Under the pieces are notes generated by a model. It saw only the letters and a list, made by a program, of their open reading frames with translations, made no database searches and had not been told where the DNA came from. Below, in pieces: positions 34,232-45,949 of a stretch of DNA of 64,000 nt (positions are counted from its first letter, which is position 1; each line of letters begins with the position of its first letter). Source of the DNA: Ailurus styani (lineage: Eukaryota > Chordata > Mammalia > Carnivora > Ailuridae). The position numbers and the translations under genes were made by a program. The DNA is taken from the NCBI GenBank assembly GCA_002007465.1, contig LNAC01001238.1, forward strand, positions 213,053 to 277,052. The letters are read 5' to 3'.

Positions 34232-35900
34232 GTTTTAAGATGGTGACACAGGAGGATCCTGGGCTCACCTCCTCCCATAAACACACCAAATATGCAGTTA
34301 CAAACCGAAAAACTTCCTCTGAGAACCAAACCAAACCAAACCAAAAAGCCTAAGAACTATGAGCAACTTTTGTGCATTAAAAAAACTGGAGGCCCACAAT
34401 GAGATAGGTAGGCAAGACTGGGACAGGATCTCACCATAAATCCCATCCCCACGGCAGTGACCCACAATTCAGTGGGAACTTAAAACTCGAAGCTTCCCCC
34501 TGAGAAATGAAGGATTTGGACCCTGCATCAGGCACCCCACTTCACACGTTCCCCTGAGAGGCAAACGCCCGAAATTAGCTTTGAGTACCAACAGACCTCA
34601 CCTGTAAGAGACCCGCAAGGCTATAGGCTATAGTGGTCTGAGAAACGCTCTTTAAAAAGGACCAGAAACAAAACAAAACAAAACAAACCTAACTTAAATT
34701 GGTGGCAGGAGGAGCAGGGATCTAATGCAGCACCTTTTTTCGAGCTTCCTCTGCCTTGTTCTAGCCAGGGGATGCCATCTTACCGACCCCCCCCCCCCCC
34801 CCCCTCCCTCTCCTACAGGTGCCTTCTCTATGCTCCCCCTCTGTTGTGTTCCAGCCAGCAGGCACCATCTTTTTGTGTGTTTTTTTCCTGACAAGCGCCA
34901 CCTACACACTCTCTCTGCCTCGTTCCAGCTGGCGGGCGCTATCTGCAAGTTCTCTGCGTGCTCCAGAGGGCCAGTGTCTTGGGAGGGGAACTTACATGTG
35001 ACTGGTGTCCTGTTCTCGTGCTGCCACCCAGGGGACACGTGGGTCCGGCTGCGGTGGGGGCGGGGTGATCTTCCAGCCCCTGGTCTGGAACAGTCGGAGA
35101 GACGGTTCTCAGCTGACTGCCACTCCCAGCGCGCCGCACAGACAGCGGAGGAAACGCTCCCTAGGTTTTTCTGTGAAAAGAGGCCTGTTGGCGTGTCCTG
35201 CAACTACGGCCTGAGGGGCAGGCTGCAGGTTAGGCACACATCTAGAGGCTGCAGGCATGCTGTCAGTGAGCCGAGGCCAGAGGGCACCACCTTTGCCTTC
35301 CCTTTCTGCCTTGCTCCGCCAGCAAGTAGGGCCCAGTAAAGAGCTTACCTACTCGTGTGGGGCCCCGATTTTTACTACTGCCACCTAGAGGACAGATGGC
35401 CTTGCAGATGGCCTGCGTCGGAAGGGCAGGGCGGGCTTCCACTTGCAGTCCCCACTGGACTGTATGTATTTGCATTCTTGAACAGTTTCTGCCTTAGGGT
35501 CCAGCTTCTTCTAACCAGCCTGAACCTAGCTGCTGAGGGAGATCCTCCCCTCTGGGACACTGATTGGCTTTAGCACATCCTCAACTACTGGGAGCCACTG
35601 AAAAGAAAACAGGCGGCTTGGACAGTCATAAAGGTTTGACACACAAACCACTATCTGAGGCAAGGTTGAACCATGAGGTTCATCTACACAATGTCACTTC
35701 TTCAAGACTGGGAGAGATGGCTGTTTTTTATAATGTATAGAAACCAACACAGAAACTGAAGCAAAATGAAGAAACAGGAATATGTTCCAAATAAAAGAAT
35801 AAGATAAAAGCTCAGGATAAAAACCTTAATGCAAAAGTATAGTGTAAAAAATATTATTAGAACTTTAATAATTGGCAAAGATGTCTGATATATTTGGTAA
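34232..35900 (+). mobile_element. L1 5' UTR and start of the L1 body, lacking the 3' part
   Basis: It opens with an L1 5' end (TTTTAAGATGGTGACACAGG, a YY1-like AAGATGG at 34237-34243) and has a GC-rich CpG-bearing centre, about 34730-35560. It then passes into the AT-rich pre-ORF1/ORF1 part ('cttcaagactgggagagatg', 'gaatatgttccaaataaaag'). Motifs of the type CTCTGCCTYGTTCYAGC...GGCRCCATCT recur about every 60-80 bases at 34740-34960, like degenerate monomers. Poly-C (C18) at 34787-34804. The sequence stops near the start of ORF1 with no 3' UTR. The 204-residue frame at 34725-35339 is a by-product of the GC-rich UTR. Confidence 0.82.
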
Positions 35901-36179
35901 AAATACAATATGTCCATGTTTTCTGAAATAATATATTGTGTTTTACACTACCGTATCTATGATGTACTCTGTTGATTGTTCTCCACTTACCTCAAATTGC
36001 ATTCATTATAATCCATTGTTTGAGTCTGTTCTTCACACTAGTTTGTGAGGTCTTTAAATTCAAGGGTGTGGTTTTAATCTCAGCAATAACCACAGTTTTT
36101 CAAAGAAAAAACATTATATACATGTATGTATTTGCTAAATATTGCATGAGTTAGAAGCAAATCTTAAAATCATGGAGTA
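35901..36179. other. Unclassified sequence
   Basis: No feature recognised. Confidence 0.4.
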
Positions 36180-36450
36180 TGTAGTGGATATAGGTCATTT
36201 TGGCTACCATTTATCCATTTATTCCTTTTTTTTGGTAAAAGTCTGCAAAATTTTTCCTTAAAACTTTGAATAGTAAATCTTTTCACTCAGCCACAACTAT
36301 CAACTTTGCCATTGGAGCAGAAAAGCAGCCATAAACAATATATACAAGAATAGGTGTAGCAGTGTCTCCGTAAAATTTATTTACAAAAAAAGGCAATGAT
36401 CTGGATTTGGCCATGAGCCATAGGTGGCCAACCCTTGTATTTGAACTTGT
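36180..36450 (+). mobile_element. Ancient DNA-transposon-like repeat, family uncertain
   Basis: 'gcagaaaagcagccataaac', 'gtaaaatttatttacaaaaa' and 'gatttggccatgagccatag' followed by 'gtggccaacccttgta' are the end of a very common old mammalian repeat. I think it is a hAT-type MER element but cannot name it with certainty. Confidence 0.6.
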
Positions 36451-37863
36451 TGTAAATAAAATTCTAAGTACCCACTCCCAGTAATGAAGCTAACAGGATC
36501 GGAAACTTCTACTCCCTTCTTTATGATAAACTAAGAGGGTGAAGGTTACAGAATGTTGCCAAAGGTTAGCCTAGACTTTGAATATGTAATAAAATAACAC
36601 AAGGAAGAAAGAAAGTGGGAAGTCATCCTTTGTAACAATGGGAAGGTGCTGACCACATTTTTCTTGCCTTAATATCATTATCGTACTCTTGACTTCTCAC
36701 ATTTCTGGAGCACTGATTGTTTTTTAATGACTTTGCCAACTTTAAAATGCAATTTTTAAATGAAATCTAGATATTCAGATTGTTTTGCAAAGTTGGGAAA
36801 ATCATATGGACCTTAATACTGACTGATCGATCCATTTAGACTGAATATGAGTTTGCCATTACCCATCATGCCCCACTGTCTTCACTATTATGAGGCTTAG
36901 TATTAGTTGCCATTTTGCATCACATATGAGTTGTTTTTCTTAACCTGGCCTTCCTACTCAATTAGGTCCCCTGCCTAGTACATGCATAGATCTAAAAGTT
37001 CAACTGCCAATATAGGTCATCATAATAAACCTTTATTTTTTTGATGATACCACATCTAAAACACTCTTGTTTGGGTGTGACTCAGTAAGTTGTCTTCTTC
37101 ACCCAAATTAAACACAATAATCCAAAAGTGCATGTGAATCTTACTCTACACACTCTGCATGTGAAATATCTCATTTCATACACTCTGAGTAGGGAAATTA
37201 CAAGTTTTCTTTTAACCATAAAACAACGGGCTGTGTTCTTAGTTTGAGAAGAAATAACTCCAACCATCTATCCTGCCCCCAACCCCGGTTTCTCGGAAAT
37301 GACAGTGTATAATTCATTCTTTCTAATTTTTATTTTTGGATCTGAGGTTTCTGGACACAAGTTCAACAATCTTACATTTTTCCTATCTGAAGTATCAAAA
37401 TACTTGAAGCACATCAAAAAACAGTTAGATGGAGCCCATTATTAAGTGGACTATTTGCGACCTATTCTCTGAGTTTCCCTGGAAGAGTAGGGAGCTCCAC
37501 TGATGTAATACAGCTGGCTCTTATCTTCCCTTTCAATCATTTGGTCCTAGAGTAACATATTTGATGTTCTCTTTTGAGGACTGTGAAGAAGATGGGAATG
37601 TGTGCACAAGCCCCACTGTTTCTGGCAGCAGGACTTTCCTTATAAAGTATTCTGTCTTTTCTTCTCTGCTATTTACAAGTTTACAAAAGACAGCCTAGGA
37701 TGGTCAGCTTCTTCTGTTTCTGGAAGGGAAATCACTCTAAGTCAGAGGTTCTGCATTAGAAATCACATTCACCTGTAAATTTAACACATACTTTTCAACA
37801 TCAGTTTCACCAATAAGAAAGGAGATATTTGACCTGATATGTATTGCTCCTGTGTCTTATTAT
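36451..37863. other. About 1.4 kb unclassified
   Basis: No repeat or gene recognised. Only short frames. Confidence 0.4.
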
Positions 37864-37875
37864 AAAATGTATTCA

Positions 37876-38082
37876 GGGGCACCTGGGTGACGCATTCCTT
37901 TAAGCATCCAACAACTGGCTTCAGGTCAGGTTGTGATCTCAGGGTCCTGAGATCGAGCCCCGTGTTGGACTCTGTGCTCAGTGCAGAGTTTCCTTGAGAT
38001 TCTCTCTCCCTCTGCCCCTCCTGCTTGTGCTCTTTCTCATTCTCTCTCTAAAATAATAAATTTTAAAAAAAAGGTTTAATTT
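37876..38082 (+). mobile_element. CanSINE
   Basis: GGGGCACCTGGGTGACGCAT head, CT arm and AATAATAAATTTT/A8 tail. AAAATGTATTCA (37864-37875) and AAAAGATGTATTCA (38083-38096) flank it. Confidence 0.94.
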
Positions 38083-38096
38083 AAAAGATGTATTCA

Positions 38097-39073
38097 AAGC
38101 CAGGCAGAGAAGGTGCAGTGATGTTACTAGGCACCATCGGAATCATCACCACATTTCATAAAGTGTTATATAATGATGACAAATTATTATCCAAAGTGTT
38201 ACTTGGAGGCCATGTCCCTCCACATTTTTCAGTATCAGTTGGATCAACAGGATTTGATTTAATCCTGACCCAAGTAATCAATACAAATATCTGTCCTGGA
38301 GAGGTTACCACCATGAGAATCTACTGCTCTGTGTTAAGTCAGCTCCTTGATGATAACTATTTATTTAGGGACATCAGTGTTCTGGTTACAAGACCAGTAG
38401 TCTTCTCCAAAAACGTAGCAAAATTGCACCACATTTTGTTTTGTGTCTAAGTACCATCACATTTAATATTTAAGGAGCTACATGCAACTTGTGGTCCCTT
38501 GAGGAGGCATTTAAGGTTCTCAGTTTGAAAATGGCACCAGTATATCACTATGTCTCTTTCATTAAACAGGGAAAGGGGAGAATGTGGTTAAATGTATTCT
38601 CAAAGCTTTTAACTAACATACCTCAAAGAGTTCCAGGAGCCCCAATGAGGAATTCAGCTTTGCCCAGCTAATAGACCTTGGATACTGCTTTGCTTGCCAG
38701 TGAAAAGATTCTTTTCTCATTCCCAGATCACATTTTCTAAATTGATTTTTCACACTTTGTCCTCTGGAACTAGATTTTGGTGATTTAATATGAGTATACT
38801 AAGAATTAGTAGTCAGCATAATTTCATTCATGGTCCCTAAAACTCATAATTATCTGATGCATGATATAGAATACATTTCAGCAACTGCCAGGCTATTAAT
38901 AAGGGGAATGGGTTGTCACAGATTACAGAATAATCGTAACTCACTGCTTGAAGTGCAAGTCTATGTTTTAAATTTTATTTCAGAAAGAAAAGGAGAAAGA
39001 ATATTACTTAACAGAAAAAAAAATACTTTTTTATTGCTGAGAAGAGATTATTGAGGAACTTTACTTGCATATT
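38097..39073. other. Unclassified; contains a 120-residue open frame
   Basis: The frame 38088-38450 (plus) starts within the SINE target duplication and has no similarity, domain, signal peptide or Kozak context that I recognise. It is probably chance, or a relic of an unrecognised old repeat. Confidence 0.4.
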
Positions 39074-39509
39074 CAGTAATCCCCCCTCCCCTACCCATGG
39101 TTTCTCATGCTACAGTTTCAGTTACCTGTGGTCAGCCATGGTTTGGAAGAAGCTTAATGCTATGTTGTAATGCCTACATCATTCACATCATGTCATTTCA
39201 CCACACGGGCATTTTATCATCTCACATCATGACAAAAAGGAGAAGGGTAAGTATCCCACAGTAAAGTATTTTGAGAGAGAGAGAGAGAGACCACATTCAC
39301 CCAGCTTTTATTATAGAATATTATTTGAATTATTCTATTAATAGTTACTGTTATTAATCTCTTGCTGTGCCTAAGTTATAAATTAAACTTTATCATAGGT
39401 ATGTTTATATAGGAAAAAAACATACATAGGGTTCAGTACTATTTGTAGTCTTAGGCACCCACTGGGGGGTCTTGGAATGTATTCCCCATGGGTAGGGAGG
39501 GGACTACTA
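39074..39509. mobile_element. Tigger-type (TcMar) non-autonomous DNA transposon
   Basis: The left end CAGTAATCCCCCCTCCCCTA CCCATGG, with 'gtttcagttacctgtggtca', and the right end 'cccactggggggtcttggaa', 'ccccatgggtagggagggga' then CTACTATA form terminal inverted repeats of about 25 bp typical of Tigger/MER2-like elements. At about 436 bp there is no room for a transposase. A (GA)n tract lies at 39272-39290. Confidence 0.85.
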
Positions 39510-41307
39510 TACTCTGAAAATACATACAATGAAAAAACTGATGGCAGGGAGGGGAATGTATAGCTCAATGTAGGAGCTAAAATCGTTAAATATTATAAAT
39601 ATTATAAATAGCTAAAATTACTAAAATAGTAACTATTTCCTTATTTTATATTCTAATTTTATACTCAAAATGCAAAAAAGCCAATATAAATAGTTGTACT
39701 TAGGAATTTGGGGTGTATTACTCATTTCAAAACCTGATTCAAAATGATGATTCAAAATATATTTTCCAGCATTCTTTTAAACATGCAATTATTTCTGTTT
39801 CTGAAGTTACGTTTAGATAGAAATGTAGTTCCCACTCCAATGCTACTGAGTTCTATCCGTTTCATTTTTTAAAAATAGTCCTTGAATAACTAATTCTTAA
39901 AATCTTGTTTCTCCTTGTCCATAGAAAATCTGTCATGCATTTATTTTGAAGGGGTTAGTACAAAACCCTAATGATTCGTGAAAATTGTGTGAGAGCATAA
40001 ACTCCAAGCTTAACACAGGACTAGATTCTTAATAGCACTCTTAGAAGCCTAATAGAGATGTTTGCCACAGGTCTCTCAACAATATTATTTCTTGATTTAT
40101 GAGATTTTTCAGAATTTCTTGAATGCAGATTTTTGTTAGGAACTTAATAGCGAGCATTGTGCAAGGGGAGAAATGGCTGCCTTGGAACTGCTACCCAGAG
40201 TAAATATTTACAAACCTGCCAACCTGGCATTGATTTTTATAGAGGGAAAGCAAACAAGAAATCTAAAGCCTATCTTCTTTTTTTGCAGAAAAAATATTTT
40301 CAATAGAGACTTTCAGCAGAGAAGTTAGCCAGTATATCCAAATAAAATGAGATGTATGCACAGTGTTTTATTGCATTATGTGGTAATCCCTCCACAAAAA
40401 TAAAAAGATCTAAAATAGAAGAAATCACAGATTTTGAAAGTTTTCTTTAATTATAAGCCTTATGTCATTTTTATGTATACCACTTTATAAACCAGCCTAT
40501 ATCTTATAGCAAATGTATACTTCAAACTTATGAGTTAATACAGTCAGTTCTACAAATTCCATTTTACAGTAGTAATAAATGCCTACTTGATTTATAGAGT
40601 ATATATGAAGTAAGTAAACCCCAAAGAAGTCACTTAAAATCCTCAGTTCAAACCTATATTTTTAAAAGACTGTGGTTACCTATTAATATTCTTATCCTAA
40701 TTTGATTTTTGCTCTAGGAAATTGAACGAGAGAGATGGTCTTATGAGCTTTTTCTTCTTGGCCAGAACCACCATCGTATACAACACACATACAAAATCCA
40801 ACTCCCAGTACCATCTGTAAGAAAACAGCTTAGGGAGAACTAAAAAGTTTTAATTTCCCAATGCCACTATCAAGCTGCAGCTGTAGGAGCAACCCTGAGC
40901 CTTTGTAAAACTACTCAGCTTGCTTTGTTTCCAGGCACTGGCATAGCCTACTATTCAAGGGAGGTGAATTTAGTATCATAAATGTGAAGTGCTGTTTTAT
41001 GGATCTCTCCTGCCTTCAGGCAAGACTAAGAAACAACCAACTTCCATATATGCTCAGGGCTATAATAGACTGGCAGTACCACATGGTGCATCATCACAGA
41101 TTTTTCAGGCTTACCCTAAGAATTTATCAACCAAACAATATGTGGGAGTTTGCTTTATAATTTAATTTTAAAGGGTATTTAACAGAGGCTTGCTTCTTTT
41201 TCTCCCTTATGCCTAGCATCCAATCTGTTGCTATGTCTGGTCGATTTTTACCTCTAAAATAACTTCTCCCTGCTTTTACTATTGTAATATTACACATTTC
41301 AAAATCA
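39510..41307. other. About 1.8 kb unclassified
   Basis: AT-rich, no repeat or gene recognised. Two close direct copies of AAATATTATAAATATTATAA (39588-39610) are local low complexity. Confidence 0.4.
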
Positions 41308-41700
41308 CTCCCTCTATTAGTTTGCTAGGGCTGCCATCACAAGAATGACAGCTGGGTTGCTTGAACTACAAAATTTATTTTCTCACAGGTCTTGAGGCTA
41401 GAAGTCCAAGATCAAGTCTAAGAAGTCAGCAGGTTTGATTTCTTTACCCTTGGCTTGCATAAGCCACCTCTTGCTATGTCCTCACATGGTCTTTCCTCTG
41501 TGCACACTGGTACAACTTTTTCCGAATTTCCTCTTCTTATTAAGATACCAGTCAGATGGGATTAGGGCATACTTTAATGACTTCATTTTAACTTAATCAC
41601 CTCGTTAAAGGTACCATCTCCAAAGAGTCACATTCTGAGGAACTGGGGGTCCAGACATCAAATATATGAATTTTGAGAGAACACTATTTTGCGAATAACA
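41308..41700 (-). mobile_element. MaLR-type LTR (MLT1-like)
   Basis: Complementary LTR: 'ttagtttgctagggctgcca', 'tttattttctcacaggtctt', 'gaggctagaagtccaagatc', 'gatgggattagggcatactt', 'ttaacttaatcacctcgtta' and 'ccagacatcaaatatatgaa' are in the consensus order. No internal sequence beside it. Confidence 0.8.
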
Positions 41701-43019
41701 TTCCCTGATTTTCTCTTTATGTCAAACCCCTTTTCCAGACAAGATTTTCTCCTTTTGTCAAACATGTTCCTGACCACAGCCTTCTTTTCCTGAATATCTT
41801 TCAAAGAATCCCACTATTTGCAAAGAGAAGTTAAAATTTATACCCTGGAATTCATAGCCTTCTATCTTCCACAACACCATATTTATATCTGATCTGCCGA
41901 ACAAAGAATTAGTCATCCCTCAACTCTGGAAGAAACACCCTGCCTGTCACTCTTCCCAACTCAAATGCTAACTCCTAGAACAAATGTTCTTTAATCCTTC
42001 TTTGTAGGAGATATCTACCGCTCTTGAACAACATCCATGCCCCTTTGGTTGATAACAATTTCCTGTATTTAATTCCACTCAGAATTTTCTTAAGAGGTTT
42101 TGTGGAACTTCCTTGGCCTTGCTTTCAATACATGTAGTTAAGGTGGACTGATGACAAACCTGACCTTACGATGGGCACATGAAGCAGGTGTGACCAGTAA
42201 TTTATTTCAACTCTCAGGAAGTAGGTATTGTTCAGAGAGCACACATTTATCTAATGACTACTAATAACTAGGATTTCTGTCAGGACACTAGGGGAAGAGA
42301 AAGTCTTTTAGTTGGGGTTGTTGAAACAATAAAAAGACACCTGGGCTACTGACACATTGTCACCTCAGCAGGATAAATAGTATTAGTTAAAACCCTGGAA
42401 ATAGTTTGGTTTAACTACAGAATATCAGTGATACAGAACTATTTTAAATGCTACCAGAGGGAATATTTTATTTAGAAAGATATGACAATTAGACTAACCA
42501 CAGAATTTTCATCAGAACAGTAGAGACAAGGGAGTTTTGTCATTAAACTTTTAAGGAAAAATAATTTTCTCTCTAGAAGCAGGAGTAAAGAATAAAATTT
42601 AAAACTCATTTTACACATAACAGCCAAGATAATTTACCATCCATAGATATAAAAGAAAAACTACCAAAAAAAAAAAATGAAAAAAATTACCAAAGTGCTT
42701 TGATTAACAAGTTAAAGGGAAAAATGGAAAGGGAAATAGTGAAAAAAAGAATTCAGTAAACTATGTTCATAAATCTGAATAATATAGAACTAAAATTCTA
42801 TAATAATAAATTCTTATTAATATATAAATATATATTATTAGTAGTATATGTTATTAATTAAATATGTTACTAACAGAGATGTTGGCCATGGGAAGGTCAC
42901 TTTGAATTAATGCATACTGAGATGTAATGCATGAAGATGAAAGAGTTAAAACTAGTAATCATGTTTTGTCAATTTGAATTGTTAACTATGTATAGTAAAA
43001 TCTGCATATATTGATGATA
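41701..43019. other. Unclassified AT-rich sequence
   Basis: No gene or repeat recognised. A-runs at 42660-42740 and TA-rich at 42800-42860. Confidence 0.4.
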
Positions 43020-44095
43020 TGAGTATTAACTGATACAACCACTTGAAAAAACTGACAGTATTTAGTAACACTGAATATATAGGTATCCTATGATCTAGTA
43101 ATTTTTAGGTTTATATCTAAAATAAATAAATACACACATGTTTTTACCAAATAAATACACAATAATGTTCATAGCAGCACTATTAATATCCAAAAACTTC
43201 AAATGAGCCTAATATCCATGCACGGGTGAATGGATACATTGTGATATACAATGAAATATTACAGATGTATGAGAATAATAATAAACATAGTAGTGTGAAT
43301 GAATCCCACAGACACAAGCAAAAGAAAATAGACAATAAAGAGCACATGCTAAAAGATTTTATTTATATGAAGTTAAAGAATAGATAAAACTAAGAACCTA
43401 GATGTCCATCAACAGATGAATGGATAAAGAAGATGTGGTATATATATACAATGGAATACTATGCAGCTATCAAAAGAAATGAAATCTTGCCATTTGCAAT
43501 GATATGGATGGAACTAGAGGGTATTATGCTGAGCGAAATAAGTCAATCAGAGAAAGACAATTATCATATGCTTTCTCTGATATGAGGAACTTGAGAGTCA
43601 GGGTGGGGGGTGGTGGGGTTAGGGAGGGAAAAATAATGAAACAAGATGGGATGGGGAAGGAGACAAACCATAAGAGACTCCTAATCTCACAAAACAAACT
43701 GAGGGTTACTGGGGGGTGGGAGGGTAGGGATAGGGTGGATGGGTTATGGACATTGGGGAGGGTTTGTGCTTTGGTGAATGCTGTGAAAGATGTAAGCCTG
43801 ATGATTCACAGACCTGTACCCCTGGGGCAAAGAATAAAAAAAAATTAAATTAAATTTAAAAAAAAAGAATAGATAAAACTAACCTATGGAGTTAGAAGCC
43901 TGGATAATGTGATTCTTGGGGTAGGGGGAAGAAGCTGGAAGGGAGCACAAAATAGTTTCTAGGGTTCTAGGGATGTGCTATTTCTTCATCTAGTTAGTTG
44001 CTGATTACACAGATGTGTTCATGAAATTTAACTAGATGTCTCACTTACTCTAAATGTACGTTACTATGCTTCACATTAAAATTACAACAAAAAAT
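43020..44095 (+). mobile_element. Old L1 3' end, split by a younger L1
   Basis: The left part 43020-43392 ('aatgttcatagcagcactat', 'gggtgaatggatacattgtg') and right part 43864-44095 ('ttgctgattacacagatgtg', 'acgttactatgcttcacatt') read as one diverged L1 3' end once 43393-43881 is removed. Confidence 0.85.
43393..43863 (+). mobile_element. Young 5'-truncated carnivore L1 (471 bp)
   Basis: End of ORF2 ('caatggaatactatgcagct', 'gcgaaataagtcaatcagag') followed by the G-rich 3' UTR tract (43598-43770, repeated GGGGG/GGGTGGG runs), 'ctgtacccctggggcaaaga' and an A-rich tail. A perfect 18-bp duplication AAAGAATAGATAAAACTA flanks it (43375-43392 and 43864-43881), indicating recent insertion. The 114-residue frame at 43504-43848 is L1 sequence. 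Confidence 0.96.
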
Positions 44096-44224
44096 AGAGA
44101 AATCGCCACATAAAATAGAGTAAAATCTGAAAATTTCAAGCCTCATGAAGAAAGAAGTTTAGAAAGTTATCAGTTAATAAAAAGCAAGTAATCAAAGCAA
44201 ATAAAATATTTTGTAAGAGATAAT

Positions 44225-44330
44225 AATAACTTATTCATTTATCCAGCAAATATTTACAGAGCACCTATCAGTTTCCTGGAACTATTTTAAACACTGAAAA
44301 TACACGTCAGAGAAAGGAAAGAGAAAGCAC
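44225..44330 (-). mobile_element. L2 LINE 3' fragment
   Basis: 'attcatttatccagcaaata', 'tttacagagcacctatcagt' and 'actattttaaacactgaaaa' are the complement of the L2 3' end. Confidence 0.65.
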
Positions 44331-44424
44331 CAGTGGGAAGGTGAATCTGTAATGGGGTGGCCAGGGAAAAACTCACTAAGGAGGTGACATTATAAAAAGA
44401 CCTGAAAGACACAGACAGAGAGAC

Positions 44425-44565
44425 AAACCAAGAAATAGATTCTAAACTGTAGAGAACAAACCAATGGTTACCAAAGGGGAGATGGGTGAGGGGGGGCGGG
44501 TTGGGTAATATAGGTGATGGGAGTTAAAGAGTATGCTTATCATGATAAAAAATAAAATAAAATAC
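44425..44565 (+). mobile_element. L1 3' UTR fragment
   Basis: 'tagagaacaaaccaatggtt', 'accaaaggggagatgggtga' and 'agagtatgcttatcatgata' match the carnivore L1 3' UTR, ending in an AAATAAAATAAAATA tail. Confidence 0.75.
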
Positions 44566-44574
44566 AAAGGCATG

Positions 44575-44715
44575 AGAAAAATTTTTAGTATGTTCATTAT
44601 CTTAATTGTAGTGTTAGTTTCACAGATGTATACTTATATCAAATCTTATCAATTCATACACTTAAATATATATAGGATTTTTTTGTATTTCAATTATACC
44701 TCAATAAATCTACTT
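44575..44715 (+). mobile_element. Second, older L1 3' end
   Basis: 'tgtagtgttagtttcacaga', 'tgtatacttatatcaaatct' and 'caattatacctcaataaatc' are a standard old L1 3' end. The preceding L1 fragment (44425-44565) may have inserted into it. Confidence 0.75.
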
Positions 44716-45439
44716 TAAAAGAAAGAAAGATAGGTAGACTGGAAGAGGTGAAGTTTTAAATCCAAAAGAAGAAAGTACCAGCTAGAACAAACATCAAGTG
44801 CCAAAGTTCTGAATTGGTAAACAGCGAACTACACAAATTCAAGGACAGAGCAGGGTCAGTGAGGTTGAGCAGAGTGAGAATGGAGAAGGTAAAGCAGAGT
44901 GAGAACAAAGACCAGATTATCATATGGGGCCTTGGAGGAAGGTGCTGAGAGAAGGCATGCAGGCAGTAAGAAAAATGAGAGATGACTCAAGGTTTTTAGC
45001 CTAAGGACAAGCAAAATAAAGTTACCATTTCCCAAAATGAGAATTACTCTAGAAGAAACAAACATGTTATTAATGACAATAAATATAAATGGATTAAACT
45101 CCTTTGTTAAAAGAAAGAGTTAATGGATTTATTCATTTGACAGATAGTAATAACTATTCTTTCTCATATGTATGCGTATATATTTCTGAGATAATTTATG
45201 TAAATGTAGCTCTTTCCTTTAAATGTCAAGTTTCTTGCAATTTTCGAAGAGGGTCTCTTGAGGCAAAGAGATATTTTAAAACACTTTAATATATGCAAAA
45301 ATGTGATATATCTAATTAGGCAACAAGAACAGTCTAAGAAAATTTAGGGGGCAAATTTATCTTTTTACTCATTTTGATGTGAGTTTTATAAGTTTACAAA
45401 GCACTTAGTTCAAAAATTTCAAGGTAGTAAGACCTCAGT
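44716..45439. other. Unclassified sequence
   Basis: No gene or clear repeat. Confidence 0.4.
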
Positions 45440-45456
45440 AAATGTTGGATAATGAG

Positions 45457-45651
45457 GGACACTTGGGTGGTTCAGTTAAGCATCTGCCTTCACCTCAGGT
45501 CATGATGTAGGGTCCTAGCACTGAACCATGTCAGGCTCCCTGCTCAACAGGGAATCTGCTTCTCCTTCTCCCTCTGCCCCTCCCCCCGCTTGTGCACTCC
45601 TTCTCTCTCTCTCTCTCTCTCTCTCTTAATAACATGAACAAAATCTTAAAA
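45457..45651 (+). mobile_element. CanSINE with perfect 17-bp duplication
   Basis: A short-headed variant (GGACACTTGGGTGGTTCAGT, missing a few head bases) with a (TC)n arm at 45599-45626. AAATGTTGGATAATGAG is repeated exactly at 45440-45456 and 45652-45668. Confidence 0.97.
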
Positions 45652-45949
45652 AAATGTTGGATAATGAGAATATTATTGTTTGTAGGTATAGCAGCTCATC
45701 TCTTTATATACACTAAAATATTGAGGTCTTGCTTATATTATTGTACTGAAGCCTAATATTAAATTTGAAGTAATCATCTCCAGCTACTTTGTATGCCAAG
45801 AGTAGACACCATTACTTTAGATCTACTTAGGTGAACTGTATAGAAAAAGAGGTTTTGAAAAAATGGAAATAAAACCTTTATTATTTTTCCCTCTTGGGTG
45901 CTCAAGAGAGGATACTTTCGTTAATTAATTTCTCAGTTCATGGCACAGT

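Noticed and set aside
34725..35339. 204-residue open frame, the longest in the window
   Set aside because: Lies in the GC-rich L1 5' UTR, where stops are scarce; overlapping frames exist on both strands and no domain is visible.
43504..43848. 114-residue frame
   Set aside because: L1 ORF2 end and 3' UTR translation.
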